From the NCBI RefSeq assembly GCF_019703515.2, contig NC_059346.1, forward strand, positions 12,122,501 to 12,186,500: a stretch of 64,000 nucleotides of DNA. The letters are read 5' to 3'. Each line of letters starts with the position of its first letter. Position 1 is the stretch's first letter. The notes beneath the pieces are model-generated. The model was not told the origin of the DNA and made no database searches. It saw only the letters and a list, made by a program, of their open reading frames with translations. Of this stretch, positions 1-10,840 are shown one piece after another. This DNA is from Myxocyprinus asiaticus (lineage: Eukaryota > Chordata > Actinopteri > Cypriniformes > Catostomidae). The position numbers and the translations under genes are program-made.

Positions 1-690
1 CTTACGCCCCATGATGCTTGGCACGAAATGTGGGAGGTACTTCCACTTAGAAGTAAACACAGTTGTAGTTGCATCATACGTTCATTAAATTTTTAGTTGC
101 GGTGTTGATCATTCATTCATACTTCAAGATGTGTGAGCAGCACAGTTTGATGGAGCTTAATAAGGACAATATAATGATAGCCGTTCCATCTTTAATAGAT
201 GTTTGGGAGCACAATTTAAAGAAGTGGCCTCAGGATGCATGTAGCGCTACAAACTGCACATGTTATCCCTGAGCTCTGTAAAGCCATGCGTACACCGTGC
301 AAGTTCTGACAAGTTTGTGAGCCCCTGCACACGTTACGAGTCAGTTTATCTGATAACTGTACAGGTGCAATCATACACGACACGACTTAACGACCTGGTG
401 AATTCCGAAGCAATTGCACAAATTTTGTGCTTTTTATCATTATAAGACATAAAGCCAGAGGAGGACATTGCTTTCATTACTTGTAGCTTGCATTTAGAAA
501 TAAAAAAGAAGAGTGGCATGGCTAGGGGCTGCATTAGCTGAAAACTAATCTGCAGATTAAAAAAAATAAATACTTAATTACAAATGCTGTCCGTCATTTG
601 ACAGATTCAGATTTCGAAAGGAGGCTGTGTGATTTCATAACTGCATGCATCAATCATAACGACAGTGTGTTGCTACCCAGTTACGGCATG
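1..690 (+). other. Unassigned; weak coding-like remnant
   Basis: No gene is recognised. Two short open frames in different frames (69-272 and 260-445, plus strand) overlap slightly and look as if one coding region had suffered a frameshift. The first contains an ordinary mixed-composition peptide with the piece SLIDVWEHNLKKWPQ, the second ends in SEAIAQILCFLSL. Another stop-free stretch follows near 590-690. No domain, signal peptide or splice signal could be assigned. It may be a decayed transposon protein, since it abuts a DIRS fragment, or chance. Confidence 0.25.
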
Positions 691-1243
691 ATAATAAAGG
701 CCAATGAGAATTGGCGAGTGGAATTTGCATGCCACTCCCCTTGACATACGGGATAAAAGGGAGCTGGAATGCAGGATTAATTCAGATTTTTTCTTCAGAG
801 CCGAACGGTTGTACTATCAGCGAGCTGAATACTACTGCTGTTCCATTCACCTCTTAAGAAGTGTATGCTGTTGGATATATGGCGCATTTCCAGCGGCTTT
901 CTCTCCTTCTGCACGACGAGGGTAGATTTCGCCCCTGGGCGCTTCGACAGCGCTAAAAGACGTGTCTGGGCAGCGATCACACTGAGGCAGCGTTTGTGGA
1001 TGGTTCATGTTCTCATTGCGAGGATATGACCATGGCAACATTGTGGTCGCGGCTTTCCTTCTTCCGAGGGAAAGCCACTCTAGCCGCCCCCCATGCTGTG
1101 TCTTCTACCCACGGGTGTGAGGACGGCCCGGCTGAATCTCAGGCCAGCACGAGGACCCGGAAGGCTCCTAAGCGCCCCTGAGACGGATGACCCAGGGAGC
1201 GAGACATCCGCTACGGAGCTGGTATCCAGACCACTCCATCCAC
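691..1243 (+). mobile_element. DIRS-type retrotransposon fragment (5' end, internally deleted)
   Basis: The segment GGCCAATGAGAATTGGCGAG at 699-718, followed by a TATA-like GGGATAAAAGGG, matches the terminal repeat of the larger DIRS copy at 10129-14770 (there GGCCAATGAAAATTGGCGAG). Further in, the peptide MDGSCSHCEDMTMATLWSRL (996 on) is homologous to the N-terminus of the protein encoded on the minus strand at 14009-14266 (MDGSCTHCENMSM). Sequence then jumps to the gag 3' region (CCAGACCACTCCATCC, compare the minus strand near 13215-13230), so most of gag is deleted. The fragment stops exactly where the fold-back element begins at 1244. Confidence 0.75.
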
Positions 1244-1374
1244 TTATTTGTGGTTGATAGATATGCTGCTTGTGTCTGTTTTGAGTATTTTCTGCCAGCT
1301 CTAGGAAACAATGTGTTGTATGAGTAGGCCATTATCATAGTCCGTTAACACAAGTATCGAGTCTATGGTATTTA

Positions 1375-2507
1375 GGGTAAGTTTACACGACAACGATGTA
1401 CTAAAAACGGAAAAGATTTTCCTTTGCGTTTTTGAAAAGTTTTGCGTACAGACGAAAACATTGTCAAAATGATCCCCGTTCGCAAGGATCCGCGAAAATG
1501 ACTAAAAGCGCCGTATTATGCATGCCAGGCCAGTAGACACTACGCGCCTGCGCACATAAGCATTCTTCCACAGAGCGGTGAATACAAACAATGAAGATGG
1601 CGAAAGCATCGAGCAATTTTGTCTAGACAGACGATGAGGTTGCTTTATTACTACAGTTACTTTGCTGGAGAAGTGTCAATAAACTCTAAATCTTGAGCAG
1701 CACAAACACAGTCCTGTAGTCCTCCATTGTTGTTTTGAATGTCTCGCGCGTTGTTTTGAATTACTCGTGCACATGCCTACAGACTGAACTCTCAAGATTA
1801 TTCAATAAACTCAGCTCATTTTTTACCATCACTTCATCTCCTGCCTTCTTCTGTATTCCCCCTGCTGACTCTTGAGCTGGTAGTTAACATAACAAGCTAT
1901 TGATGTTGACTGGTTTTGGATATCAGACAGAACTCTGACATATGGATATCTTCTGACGGAGAGAGAGGTCTTGTGTACACTGGATCTAACATGCATTTTC
2001 ACTGCCGCATGTTTTCATATTCTAAGCATTTCATTGAATACTGATGGCATCACATCTGTATCTATAAGCTATATACATATGCGGTGGTTAAATTAATTGC
2101 AGGGTAAAGGTACATCAGATAAAATTAAGTAAATTAATAACATTTAAAATACAGATACATTTTTCCCATCTGAATCCATACATTCATTTCAAGATTTTCA
2201 AATTGCAGGTTCTGCCTACTGTACAATGTTCACACTCCATACAAAACACTCCAAATTGATTATTGTTATTTGCACAGACACCAGTATTCATATTGATAAT
2301 TATGCATCTCAAATTGATGCCTATCAATCCATCATTCTTTATATAACACGTAATATGCGTGCGCATGACATCATCGTTTTCAAAATCTTGCACTTTGGAA
2401 CCTGTTTTCAAAAGTTTGTGTTTTCAGGCCCCAAAACGCCATTGTCGTGTAAACAATCAGCCAACTTTTCAGTTTTTAGTTGAAAACGTTGCCGTGGAAA
2501 CGGCCCC
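1375..2507 (+). mobile_element. Harbinger-like non-autonomous DNA transposon, copy 1
   Basis: Imperfect terminal inverted repeats (GGGTAAGTTTACACGACAAC on the left; the right end reverse-complements to GGGGCCGTTTCCACGGCAAC) are flanked on both sides by TTA (1372-1374 and 2508-2510), the TWA target typical of PIF/Harbinger. The right arm of the host fold-back element carries the uninterrupted site, which fixes the boundaries. Inside, near 1590-1680, is a remnant (ASSNFV, in-frame stop, then TDDEVALLLQLL) resembling the start of the Myb/SANT-like accessory protein of Harbinger elements. There is no transposase. Confidence 0.85.
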
Positions 2508-2696
2508 TTAGTTAGCAGAGTCTTTTGTTTAGGCATTATTTAAGACTTCCTTGTTTGTAGGTTATTGACTGCATATCTTAAAAAAAAAAAAGAAAAAAGA
2601 AAAAAGACTGGGTTGGTGTGGATGTTTGATGCATGTTTTTACTAGCTGTACCAATGTAGTCACAAGTTCAGAACCCAACTTGATCCACTTTTCCAT

Positions 2697-3148
2697 GTTG
2701 CTGAATGTGCCGTTATGGACTGATCCTCATCGTTGGCACAGCTACATGTAGTTTCTTTTTCCATGATACTGCAGCGAAATCAGAAACAAGTGACCAAGCG
2801 TCCCCACGTCAATAAATAACGCAATAAAGTGGGCTTGACGCTGGACGTTCTTCACTCACAAATAGTCACAAATTTAGGGACCATCTCTAAAGATACAGGC
2901 AACATTGGAGCATACATATCCAAAACATTTACAAATATTTCGATAACATAGAGTATACAACTTCAATAAAATTTGAAGCAAATGACTTAGTCATACAACC
3001 AACTCCAAAGTGTGCATGTAGGTGTCAGCAATAATGCACACCTTTTAAATTTTTGACATAATTAAAAAAAAAGTCCAATTATATGTAAGCATTTCTATTT
3101 TCATCAGTATTGTAATAGGTCTTGGTGTCGGGATCTGGATTTTATTTA
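2697..3148. other. Spacer of the fold-back element
   Basis: Non-coding, AT-rich loop between the two inverted arms. No protein, RNA or repeat family was recognised in it. The short open frame at 3122-3355 straddles the loop and right arm and is not a believable gene. Confidence 0.5.
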
Positions 3149-4376
3149 ATGGAAAAGCGGATCAAGTTGGGTTCTGAACTCGCAACTACATTGGTACAGC
3201 TGGTAAAAACATGCATCAAACATCCACACCAACCCAGCCTTGTTTTTTTAGATATGCAGTCAATAACCTACAAACAAGGAAGTCTTATAATGCCTAAACT
3301 AAAGACTCTGCTAACTAAATTCAGCTGTCTCGATACATGTGTTAGCGGACTATGATAATGGCCTACTCGGACAACACGTTGTTTCCTAGAGCTGGCTGAA
3401 AATACTCAAAACAGACACAAGCAGCGTATCTATCAACCACAAATAATATAATATTGAGCAGCAGCTGTCGGAGTTGCATTGGAGTGTCACCTCCCCTCTT
3501 CGAATGATTGGCTAGAGGAGGAGCTGTCGATCAAGAACTAGTGGACCGACAGAGATGCAAAACGCCCCCTGATTAACATGAAACTCTACTCACAAGTTTT
3601 GGAAAACCAAGTGCAGAACTTGTAAACAAAAACAAGTCAAGTCATTTTTATTTGTATAGCGCCATTCACAACACATATCATTTCAAAGCAGCTTTACAGA
3701 AGATCAGGCATTAACAGAAGATAAAACTGTAATATCTATAATGTCTTAGAGTCATCATTGTGTAGTTTGATAAAATACGATTGTGAATTGTGTTTAAAAA
3801 TAAGTAATGAAATAATAATTGTACTTATAACCCCAGTGAACAAGCCGAAGGCGACTGTGTCAAGGAACACAAAACTCCATAAGATGTTGGTTAATGGAGA
3901 AAAATAACCTTGGGAGAAACCAGATTCACTGTGGGGGTCAGTTCCCCTCTGGCTAACATCATGAATATAATGCCAATATTACTTATGTATAGTGCAAGTC
4001 ATGGTTTAATATTATTAAACTAAGTAAGTGTTAAGATTCAGTGTTTAAAACAAAGATTTTGTATGAATTGTGAGATTAATGACTAATGTCTTTGAAGTTC
4101 ATCCTGGATTAACTGCAGAAGTTCACACAGATGCAATTGTCCTTGTTAGTTGGCTGATGAAGGGTTTTGTTGGCAATTAATTGATAGTCTATGTATTCCA
4201 TTTCAAGAATGTAGTCCATCATTAGACCAAGGTGATGCAGGTAGAGATCAGTTAGGTGCATTGCAGTTCAACCTGGCCAGTAATTTCGGTGAGGTCTATC
4301 CTATGTCCAAGGTTCAGGCAATGGCACATGAAGTATCCCATGTCTTATGGTTGGAGCTGGCATCAGTTCATTGACC

Positions 4377-4625
4377 GGGGCAGTGGTGGCTCAGTGGCTA
4401 AGGCTCTGGGTTACTGATCAGAAGGTTGGGGGTTCAAGCCCCAGCACTGCCAAGTTGCCACTGTTGGGCCCTTGAGCAAGGCCCTTGACCCTATCTGCTC
4501 CAGGGGCGCCGTACCATGGCTGACCCTGCACTCTGACATATCCCATAGCTGGGATATGTGGAAAAAAAAGAATTTCACTGTATATGTGCAAAATGTATAA
4601 TGTGTGATAAATAAATATAATTATA
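4377..4625 (+). mobile_element. tRNA-derived SINE, copy 1
   Basis: The 5' head has pol III internal promoter boxes: an A-box-like TGGCTCAGTGGCTAAGG near 4386 and a B-box-like GGGTTCAAGCCCC near 4430. A family body follows (GGGCCCTTGAGCAAGGCC) and then an A/T-rich tail around ATAAATAAATATAATT. A closely similar copy lies at 19294-19539. It interrupts the L2-like LINE 3' UTR. No protein is encoded. Confidence 0.85.
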
Positions 4626-4960
4626 AATTATTCTCTGAAGTCCATCGTAATAGACTGAAGTGATGTTTGGCTGGCACTGACTGCTATTAGTATTCATCAC
4701 ACAGCGACATGTAGCAGTGGAGTCAACACGAAGCAGGAATGGAGCTGGATCTAGCCGGTTCTGGTGACCTCAGGATAGGAGTCCCAAGGCTGAGACAGGG
4801 AAACAAATAAAATTATATTAGCAAAGATGCCATTCAGTTTATTGCAGAGTTATATATCATGATCACTGTTTCTGGTTCCGGCAGACCTAACTTAAGCAGC
4901 CTAATTGTGAGTTGAAGCATAAATTAGGTGTATAAATATGAGTCTTTAGTCTAGACTTAG

Positions 4961-6182
4961 GGGCCGTTTACACGACAACGTTTTCAACTAAAAACGGAAA
5001 ACTTTTTATGCGTTTTGGCTGTTCGTTTACACAACAATGGCGTTTTGGGGCCTGAAAACGCAAACTTTTGAAAATGGGTTTCAAAGTGCATATTTTTGAA
5101 AACGATGCCGTTATCATCTCCGTGTAATAATACAAAAACGCGAATTTGTGAAAACGATGACATTGTGCGCACGTGTATTATGTGTTATATAAAGAATGAT
5201 GGATTGATAGGCATCAATTTGAGATGTATAATTATCAATACGAATACTGGTGTCTGTGCAAATAACAATAATCAACAATTTATTCATTTGGAGTGTTTTG
5301 TATGGAGTGTGAACATTGTACAGTAGGCAGAACCCGCAATTTGAAAATCTTGAAATGAATATATGGATTCAGATGGGAAAAATCTATTTGTATTTTAAAT
5401 GTTATTTATTTATTTACTTAATTTTATTTGATGTACCTTTACCCTGCAATTCATTCACCCACTGCTTAAGTATATAGCCTATAGACAGAGATGTGATGCC
5501 ATGTACAGTATTCAATGATATGCTTAGAATATGAAAACAATGTTAGATCCAGTGTACACAAGACATCTGTCTCCATCAGAAGATAATCCATATATCAGAG
5601 TTCTGTCTGATATCCAAAACCAGTCAACATCAACAGCTTGTTATGTTAACTACCAGCTCAAGAGTCAGCAGGGGGAATACAGAAGAAGGCAGGAGATGAA
5701 GTGATGGTAAAAAATGAGCTGAGTTTATTGAATAATCTTGAGAGTTCAGTCTGTAGGCATGCATGCGAGTACTTCAAAACAACGTGCAAGACATTCAAAA
5801 CTACAATGGCAGACTGCAGGACTATGTTTGTGCTGCTCAAGATTTTGAGTTTATTGACGCTTCTCCAGCAAAGTAACTGTAGTAATAAAGCAACCTCATC
5901 ATCCGTCCAGACAAAATTGCTCGATGCTTTCTCCATCTTCATTGTTTGTATTCACCGCTCTGTGGAAGAATGCTTATGTGTGCAGGCACGTAGTGTTTCT
6001 TTACAAAGTGACATCGCCAACTACTGGCCTGGCATGCATAATACAGCATTTTTAGTCATTTTCGCGGATCCGTGTGAACGGGGATAATTTTGACAATGTT
6101 GTCATCTGTACGAGAAACTTTTCAAAAACGCAAAGGAAAAACTTTTCCGTTTTTAGTACATCGTTGTCGTGTAAATGTACCC
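4961..6182 (-). mobile_element. Harbinger-like non-autonomous DNA transposon, copy 2
   Basis: Same family as 1375-2507 but inverted. Terminal repeat GGGGCCGTTTACACGACAAC on the left and TCGTTGTCGTGTAAATGTACCC on the right, flanked by TTA on both sides (4958-4960, 6183-6185). The Myb/SANT-like remnant is cleaner here: on the minus strand from 5942 it reads MKMEKASSNFVWTDDEVALL, then continues without a recognisable second half of the domain. No DDE transposase is present, so movement would need an autonomous relative. It is inserted in the L2-like LINE, between its 3' UTR and the coding end. Confidence 0.85.
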
Positions 6183-6185
6183 TTA

Positions 6186-6646
6186 AACTGAGTGAGTGTG
6201 TCTGCATCTCGAACAGTGTTAGGGAGACTATTCCATAGTTTAGGAGCCAAATATGAAAATGATCTACCTCCTGTTGTGGATTTTGATATTCTAGGAACTA
6301 TTAACAGGCCAGAATTTTGCGATTGTAATGAACGTGATGGAATATAGCGTGGTAGAAGGTCAGTTAAGTACTGCGGAGTTAGACCATTCAAAGCTTTGTA
6401 CGTAGTTAACAGAATTTTAAACTTAATACTAAATTTAACAGGTAGCCAATGTAACGATGATAAAATGGGGCTATTATGATCATATTTCTTGGTTCTCGTC
6501 AGCACTTTGGCTGCTGCATTTTGAACCAATTGAAGTTTATTTATTGATCTTGCTGGACATCCTCCCAGTAATGCATTACAATTGTTATGTTCCTCGGTAT
6601 GTGTTTTTTGTGATTCGATCACAAAAGGTTTGCACCCCATTTACAC
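6186..6646 (-). pseudogene. L2-like LINE ORF2 C-terminal remnant
   Basis: The minus-strand translation contains the hallmark string INKLQLVQNAAAKVLTRTKK followed by HWLPVKFSIKFKILLTTYKA and, near the end, APKLWNSLPNTVRDADT. These match the region after the reverse transcriptase domain in L2/CR1-type LINEs, as I recall the family. Only about 130-150 residues remain of a protein normally around 1000 long. The reverse transcriptase core and the endonuclease are absent. The 3' continuation is separated by the Harbinger insertion at 6182, so the last apparent residues of the frame belong to that element. Confidence 0.75.
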
Positions 6647-6654
6647 CTTTATAT

Positions 6655-7460
6655 TAGGGCTAGCCCGACCAAAGATTTTCCAAGTCGACTAGTAGTCGTT
6701 AGTTTAAGCCATTAGTCGACAAGTTGTGGCACGTTTATGATATTTGGGGGGGTGGGGGGCATCAGAAAATGGTTTGAGTTCCAGGGCTGAGAAAGAATGT
6801 TATAAGTAACATTGCTAACACTGTTCTACATTACAGAGAAATACTAAACCATAATAATGAGCCTTTAAAATATAAATTTTACAAGTGCATGCACGAAGCG
6901 AGCCGCAGTGACACCACCAAAAACGGTAATGATTCTGAATGTGTCGGAAAAACCAGCAAGGAGACTGTCTGAACATTTTGTTAATTTATAGAGAGAAATG
7001 CACATTAAGTTAAACATGCAGTAAGTGAGGTACTAATTTAGCTTCCCCACTCCCCATGAACACTTGGATAAGCCTAATAGTGCATATTCATCTAGGTTAT
7101 CTAACGTTAGAGTGAGCGGCCATGCTAAGCGGCTAACGTTAGGCTACTTACATGTTTCAAATGATAAGCCATGTTTGAGGTCGATGAATGATAGGCGAAC
7201 GTTTGCCTGTAGAGTTTGCATGTGACCTTCTTGGGGTCATCCTTTACCCTCTCGAAATGATCTCACACTTTGAATTTCCTACTCTACATAATTAATTACC
7301 ACATGGACCAGCTGTGTAAACGATCATGTCTGTCTGACTGCATGACTTCACCACTTCCTGTGGAGTTTTTTTTTTCAGCGACCAACAAACCAATCAAAAC
7401 TTGGTCGACCAAGACTCTTCTCATCGACTATCATTTGGTCGACTATTTGGGGCGGCCCTA
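6655..7460. mobile_element. hAT-like non-autonomous transposon
   Basis: Ends TAGGGCTAGCCCGACCAAAG (left) and GGGGCGGCCCTA (right) are inverted, with several GTCGACTA-type motifs repeated near both ends. The flanks are CTTTATAT (6647-6654) and CTTTAAAT (7461-7468), an 8-bp target duplication with one mismatch, as expected for hAT. The interior is non-coding. Confidence 0.8.
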
Positions 7461-7468
7461 CTTTAAAT

Positions 7469-7974
7469 AGTGCTGATCACTTGTCATCAGATCATCTGAA
7501 CCACATCCTAATGCCAGCTGTAAACAGGGTCTAAATGACTGCTGCCTACATTAGTGAATGCTACAAAACGACTTCCAGCGGAAGTTCATCCCACATCCGT
7601 TTCCCCAGTAAGACCCCCAGGAAAAAGGTGGATAACATCTCAAAAAAATGTGTTGTAGTGTTCCATGACCCTTTAAACAAGGCTCTCTGCCAAACACCAC
7701 AACAGATCTGAAACAAGAGCTCAAGATCAATATAAAGTTGAAATGTAATGGTACATATTAGTTATTTAAAATGTTGGACCATTAATTAATAGCAGTGAAT
7801 TAAAGTGAACTATAAACATTTTGATGCTTCTGTGGTTAACATTTGCCTTCTATCAGGCAGTTTTAAATAATACTGTCTGTCCTCCAATGAACATGTTTCT
7901 ATGTTAATTTAAAAGAAAATTATGGAGTATCAATTGGAGTTAAATGAGTAATATGTAAGATTGACATCAAGCGT
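7469..7974. other. Unassigned intergenic sequence with DNA-element traces
   Basis: The first 70 bases (CCAGCTGTAAACAGGGTC) and the sequence left of the hAT insertion (GCACCCCATTTACACC) look like inverted ends of one small fish MITE, which would make the hAT a secondary insertion. The rest shows nothing I can assign. Confidence 0.35.
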
Positions 7975-8526
7975 TTAAAAAGGGTACTGCAGTCCAAATT
8001 CAAAATATTAGAGAGAGTTGTCTCCCCCATCCCCTGCTACCCAGACTCAAGCTCATGCAGGTTGCCAGGTTGAGGACACGCAACAGGAACGAGCAAACTG
8101 ACAATGGCAAGCGACGAGCCTTACACTGTAAGTTGATCAGCTAATGTTTACGTTTGCAATGTTTTTATTGTTTACAAATTATAAAACAGCTCATGTGGAT
8201 TTTTTATACCTCTGTCAATGTTAGCTAGATGTATTGCTGGCTTCCATGGCTGCATCATGCTGTGTTTGCCCGCTAACTTGTTTCAGATCTGGCAACCCGG
8301 GGTGTCAAAATACTATTGGGAAATGGGCAGTGGGCAGGATCACACAGGCCAAAACACAAACAGAAACTCTGACCCGGAATGGACATTTCAAAGTAGAATA
8401 TACTGGCTGTAGCCTTTTTTTTGGAGAAGCCAGTATTTCAACTTAGCATGTTTTCTAAATCTCTGATAACATATTATGATAATTTTATGCTTTAGTACAG
8501 TAAATATATTACATATTGCACCTTTA
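7975..8526. mobile_element. Candidate small DNA transposon with TTAA-type ends
   Basis: The segment runs from TTTAAAAAGGGTACTGCAG to ATTACATATTGCACCTTTAA. The ends are weakly inverted and both include TTAA, suggesting a TTAA-target family. The sequence resembles a widely dispersed fish repeat, judged from memory. The boundaries are uncertain. Open frames inside (8218-8446) are not convincing genes. Confidence 0.4.
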
Positions 8527-8748
8527 ATATTGGTAGCTATTTTATTTAAATCGCAATCTTCTGCCAGGTGCAATTTAAAAACCTTTGACATTCCCTTCAA
8601 TGTATCAAAGACTTGCCTATCAGGACAGCAACTGGCAAAATTAAGCCATCCTTCTCAAACATGGAATCTATTAAGATGCAGCAGGCATTTTTAGTTGATT
8701 GTTTGGACTGATGTGCATATTGGAAATACCTTCTTTGTGGTAATGGCT
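8527..8748. other. No feature seen
   Basis: AT-rich sequence without recognisable repeat or coding signal. Confidence 0.5.
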
Positions 8749-8884
8749 GTCTGTCCATCCATCCATCCATACATTATCTATTCATCCATCCATCCATTAA
8801 TTATCTATCCATCTATCTATTTATCTATCATCTATCTATCTATCCATCCATTATCTATCCCTCCATCATCCACCCATCCATTAT

Positions 8885-8923
<39 letters not shown>

Positions 8924-8957
8924 GCCTGTCTGCTTCTGTCCATCCATCCATCCATTA
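8749..8957 (+). repeat. Compound CATC/TATC microsatellite
   Basis: Alternating tracts of CATC and TATC tetranucleotides with a pure TATC block near 8886-8925. The open frame across it encodes only Ser/Ile/His/Pro-rich repeat peptide and is an artefact. Confidence 0.95.
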
Positions 8958-9704
8958 TACAGTAAAAACTGATCAAACTGGCAACAGCTGTCTAATAATT
9001 CAGTTCTGCCTCTCCATAATTATATACTTAATTTAAAAGGAAATTTTAACACAGAAATGAGATGATGCTGTGCATATTCAGTGACATTTGTTCTGCGCTT
9101 GAAATATGTGTCCTGGAAAGAGTCTGGACTCCATCCAAATTGGTGATGGAACTTGGCTCAATGATCCACACTGTATGCTGATTCATCCAGGGAACCATAA
9201 CAATTCCTCTGGTTTATTTCATTTCTCCCCAGTTGAAAAGTGTTTCTCTAGGTAACCATACAATCGAATGGCCTGTTGTTGCTAACCAATTAAAATCTGA
9301 TAAATCAGACCTAGCAGTTCAGTGAAAAAGAGATTCCACATCAAAGCAGGCCCATTTTTATAATACATACAGTATTGTATTTATTATCGCTATAATTCTG
9401 TTATCTAGAGTTCCCACAAAGTATACCTAAGCCACTCTTAAAAATTTATGAATTTCATTGCATTAGATAAAAAATGTAAAACCAAGTGGCATCTGCAAAC
9501 AAATTAGGTTTGAAAAGCAGAAAGTTTCCATTTACATTTAGTCTTACTTTCAAACAGTACATCCATTGTTGTATTATTTCAAACCAAACACATTTTGTAT
9601 AGCAAAATGTTTTACTTGAATAGTGCACTTGTGTAATCTCACTCTAAATTTATTTCATTATATAATGCAGTGACATTCATCCGTTTTAAATGTGGCTCAA
9701 AGAG
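8958..9704. other. No feature seen
   Basis: Ordinary AT-rich intergenic sequence; no gene, RNA or repeat family recognised. Confidence 0.5.
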
Positions 9705-9960
9705 ATAGTTCACCCAAAAATGAAAATTCTGTGATAATTTACCCACCCCCATGTTGTTCTAAACCCATATGACTCACTGTTTACCATGGAACACAAAAAG
9801 CGATGTCAGGCAGAAAGTTCACTTTCATTGAATGGAAAAAAGAGCAGCAGTATCATTCTTCAAAATTTCTCCTCATGTGTTCCAGGGAAGAAAGAAAGCC
9901 ATATAGGTTTGGAACGATATGAGGGTGAATAAATGACAGAATTTTTATTTTTAGGTGAAC
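9705..9960. mobile_element. Palindromic MITE of the TAGTTCACCCA family
   Basis: The left end reads TAGTTCACCCAAAAATGAAA and the right end reverse-complements to GTTCACCTAAAAATAAAA. The inner repeat continues as ATTCTGT..ATTTACCCACCC against GAGGGTGAATAAATGACAG. This is one of the most abundant MITE types in cyprinid genomes. Partial relatives lie at 15146, 20846, 25628 and 51539. Confidence 0.75.
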
Positions 9961-10128
9961 AAAGGAATATTGTATAATATTGTATAAAAAAAACTGTACA
10001 ATAGAGAATAAGCATGAAAAAGAAAGAAAATAGCTTTTCAATGTGAATCACCTTTCAAATAAGTTTTAGTCCATTATTAGGTGTAATCTGAGTCCAGGGA
10101 AAACGTCCTGGTTACTTGTGTAACCTCT

Positions 10129-10411
10129 GTTCCCTGATGGAGGGAACGAGACGTTGTGTTGATGTAGTGATACTGGGGGTCACTCTTGGGAGCCCGAGAC
10201 ACCTCTGGTCTTTGATAAAAGGCCAATGAAAATTGGCGAGTGGTATTTGCATACAACTCCCCCAGACATACGGGTATAAAAGGAGCTGGTATGCAACCAC
10301 TCATTCAGGTTTTGTGCTGAGGAGCCAAGACAAGGTCCCGGCCATTTCAGCGGGTAGTTCAGCGTTGTGGCAGGAGGGACACAACGTCTCGTTCCCTCCA
10401 TCAGGGAACTT
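10129..10411 (-). repeat. DIRS 3' inverted terminal repeat and internal complementary region
   Basis: The outer end GTTCCCTGATGGAGGGAACG (10129-10148) is repeated in reverse complement at 10392-10411, forming the self-complementary pair thought to template circular-junction synthesis in DIRS elements. Between them lies the terminal repeat shared with 14590-14770. Confidence 0.75.
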
Positions 10412-10840
10412 AAGTGGAAATAAGTCACATGGTCTTGCCGAGCTTTGTCGAAAGTATGCCATGTGGAGAAGTCCCATGGTAGGTCCTACCCTACGGGGGA
10501 GGAGTTACTACAAGCATGGTGATTGGGGCAGAGGGGCCTCTGCCCAAGGAAGATGCAGTTTACCAACAGGGAAATGAATTAGCGGAAGATATAAGTCGCA
10601 TGGGGTTACCTACGGGGAACCACCACATGCGGAGCACCTACCCCAGTTCAGGGCTTAGTTAGCACGTGTACTGAGCCGGCAGCGAGTTTCTCCGCAAACT
10701 CGTCTGCCACAGGGCTTGGAGGAAATCAACCAGGGAACACAGTTTGTGAACACTACTGGGAGTCAACGGCGCATGTCTTCAGCTCAGGGGAGGTGAAAGG
10801 TGCTATGCGCAAGCAATACACCCGGCCGGCTGTCCCGGAC

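Larger units (their letters stand above)
1244..3446. mobile_element. Fold-back / long-inverted-repeat DNA element
   Basis: Arms 1244-2696 (minus an inserted element at 1375-2507) and 3149-3446 are inverted copies about 300 bp long. Outer ends read TTATTTGTGGTTGATAGATA on the left and its reverse complement on the right. The inner ends share the stretch around GGATCAAGTTGGGTTCTGAAC. A non-coding spacer of about 450 bp separates the arms. No transposase frame is present, so it is non-autonomous. I could not find a convincing target-site duplication. The family is unknown. Confidence 0.75.
3634..6646 (-). mobile_element. L2-like LINE, 3' half, with two later insertions
   Basis: The coding end of the LINE lies at 6186-6646 on the minus strand and the 3' UTR runs leftward to about 3634, where it begins (plus-strand view) with the fish repeat text TTTTTATTTGTATAGCG. 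The UTR includes segments such as AGCCGAAGGCGACTGTG and GGTCAGTTCCCCTCTGG, which I recognise as a recurrent cyprinid LINE tail. It is split by a SINE at 4377 and by a Harbinger element at 4961-6182. The 5' portion, including endonuclease and most of the reverse transcriptase, is missing, as expected for target-primed reverse transcription products. Confidence 0.75.

Noticed and set aside
4377..4450. Possible tRNA gene
   Set aside because: tRNA-like head of a SINE followed by family body and tail; also present at 19294.
8695..9036. 113-codon open frame
   Set aside because: Encodes repeated Ser/Ile/His/Pro from a CATC/TATC microsatellite; no composition or motif of a real protein.
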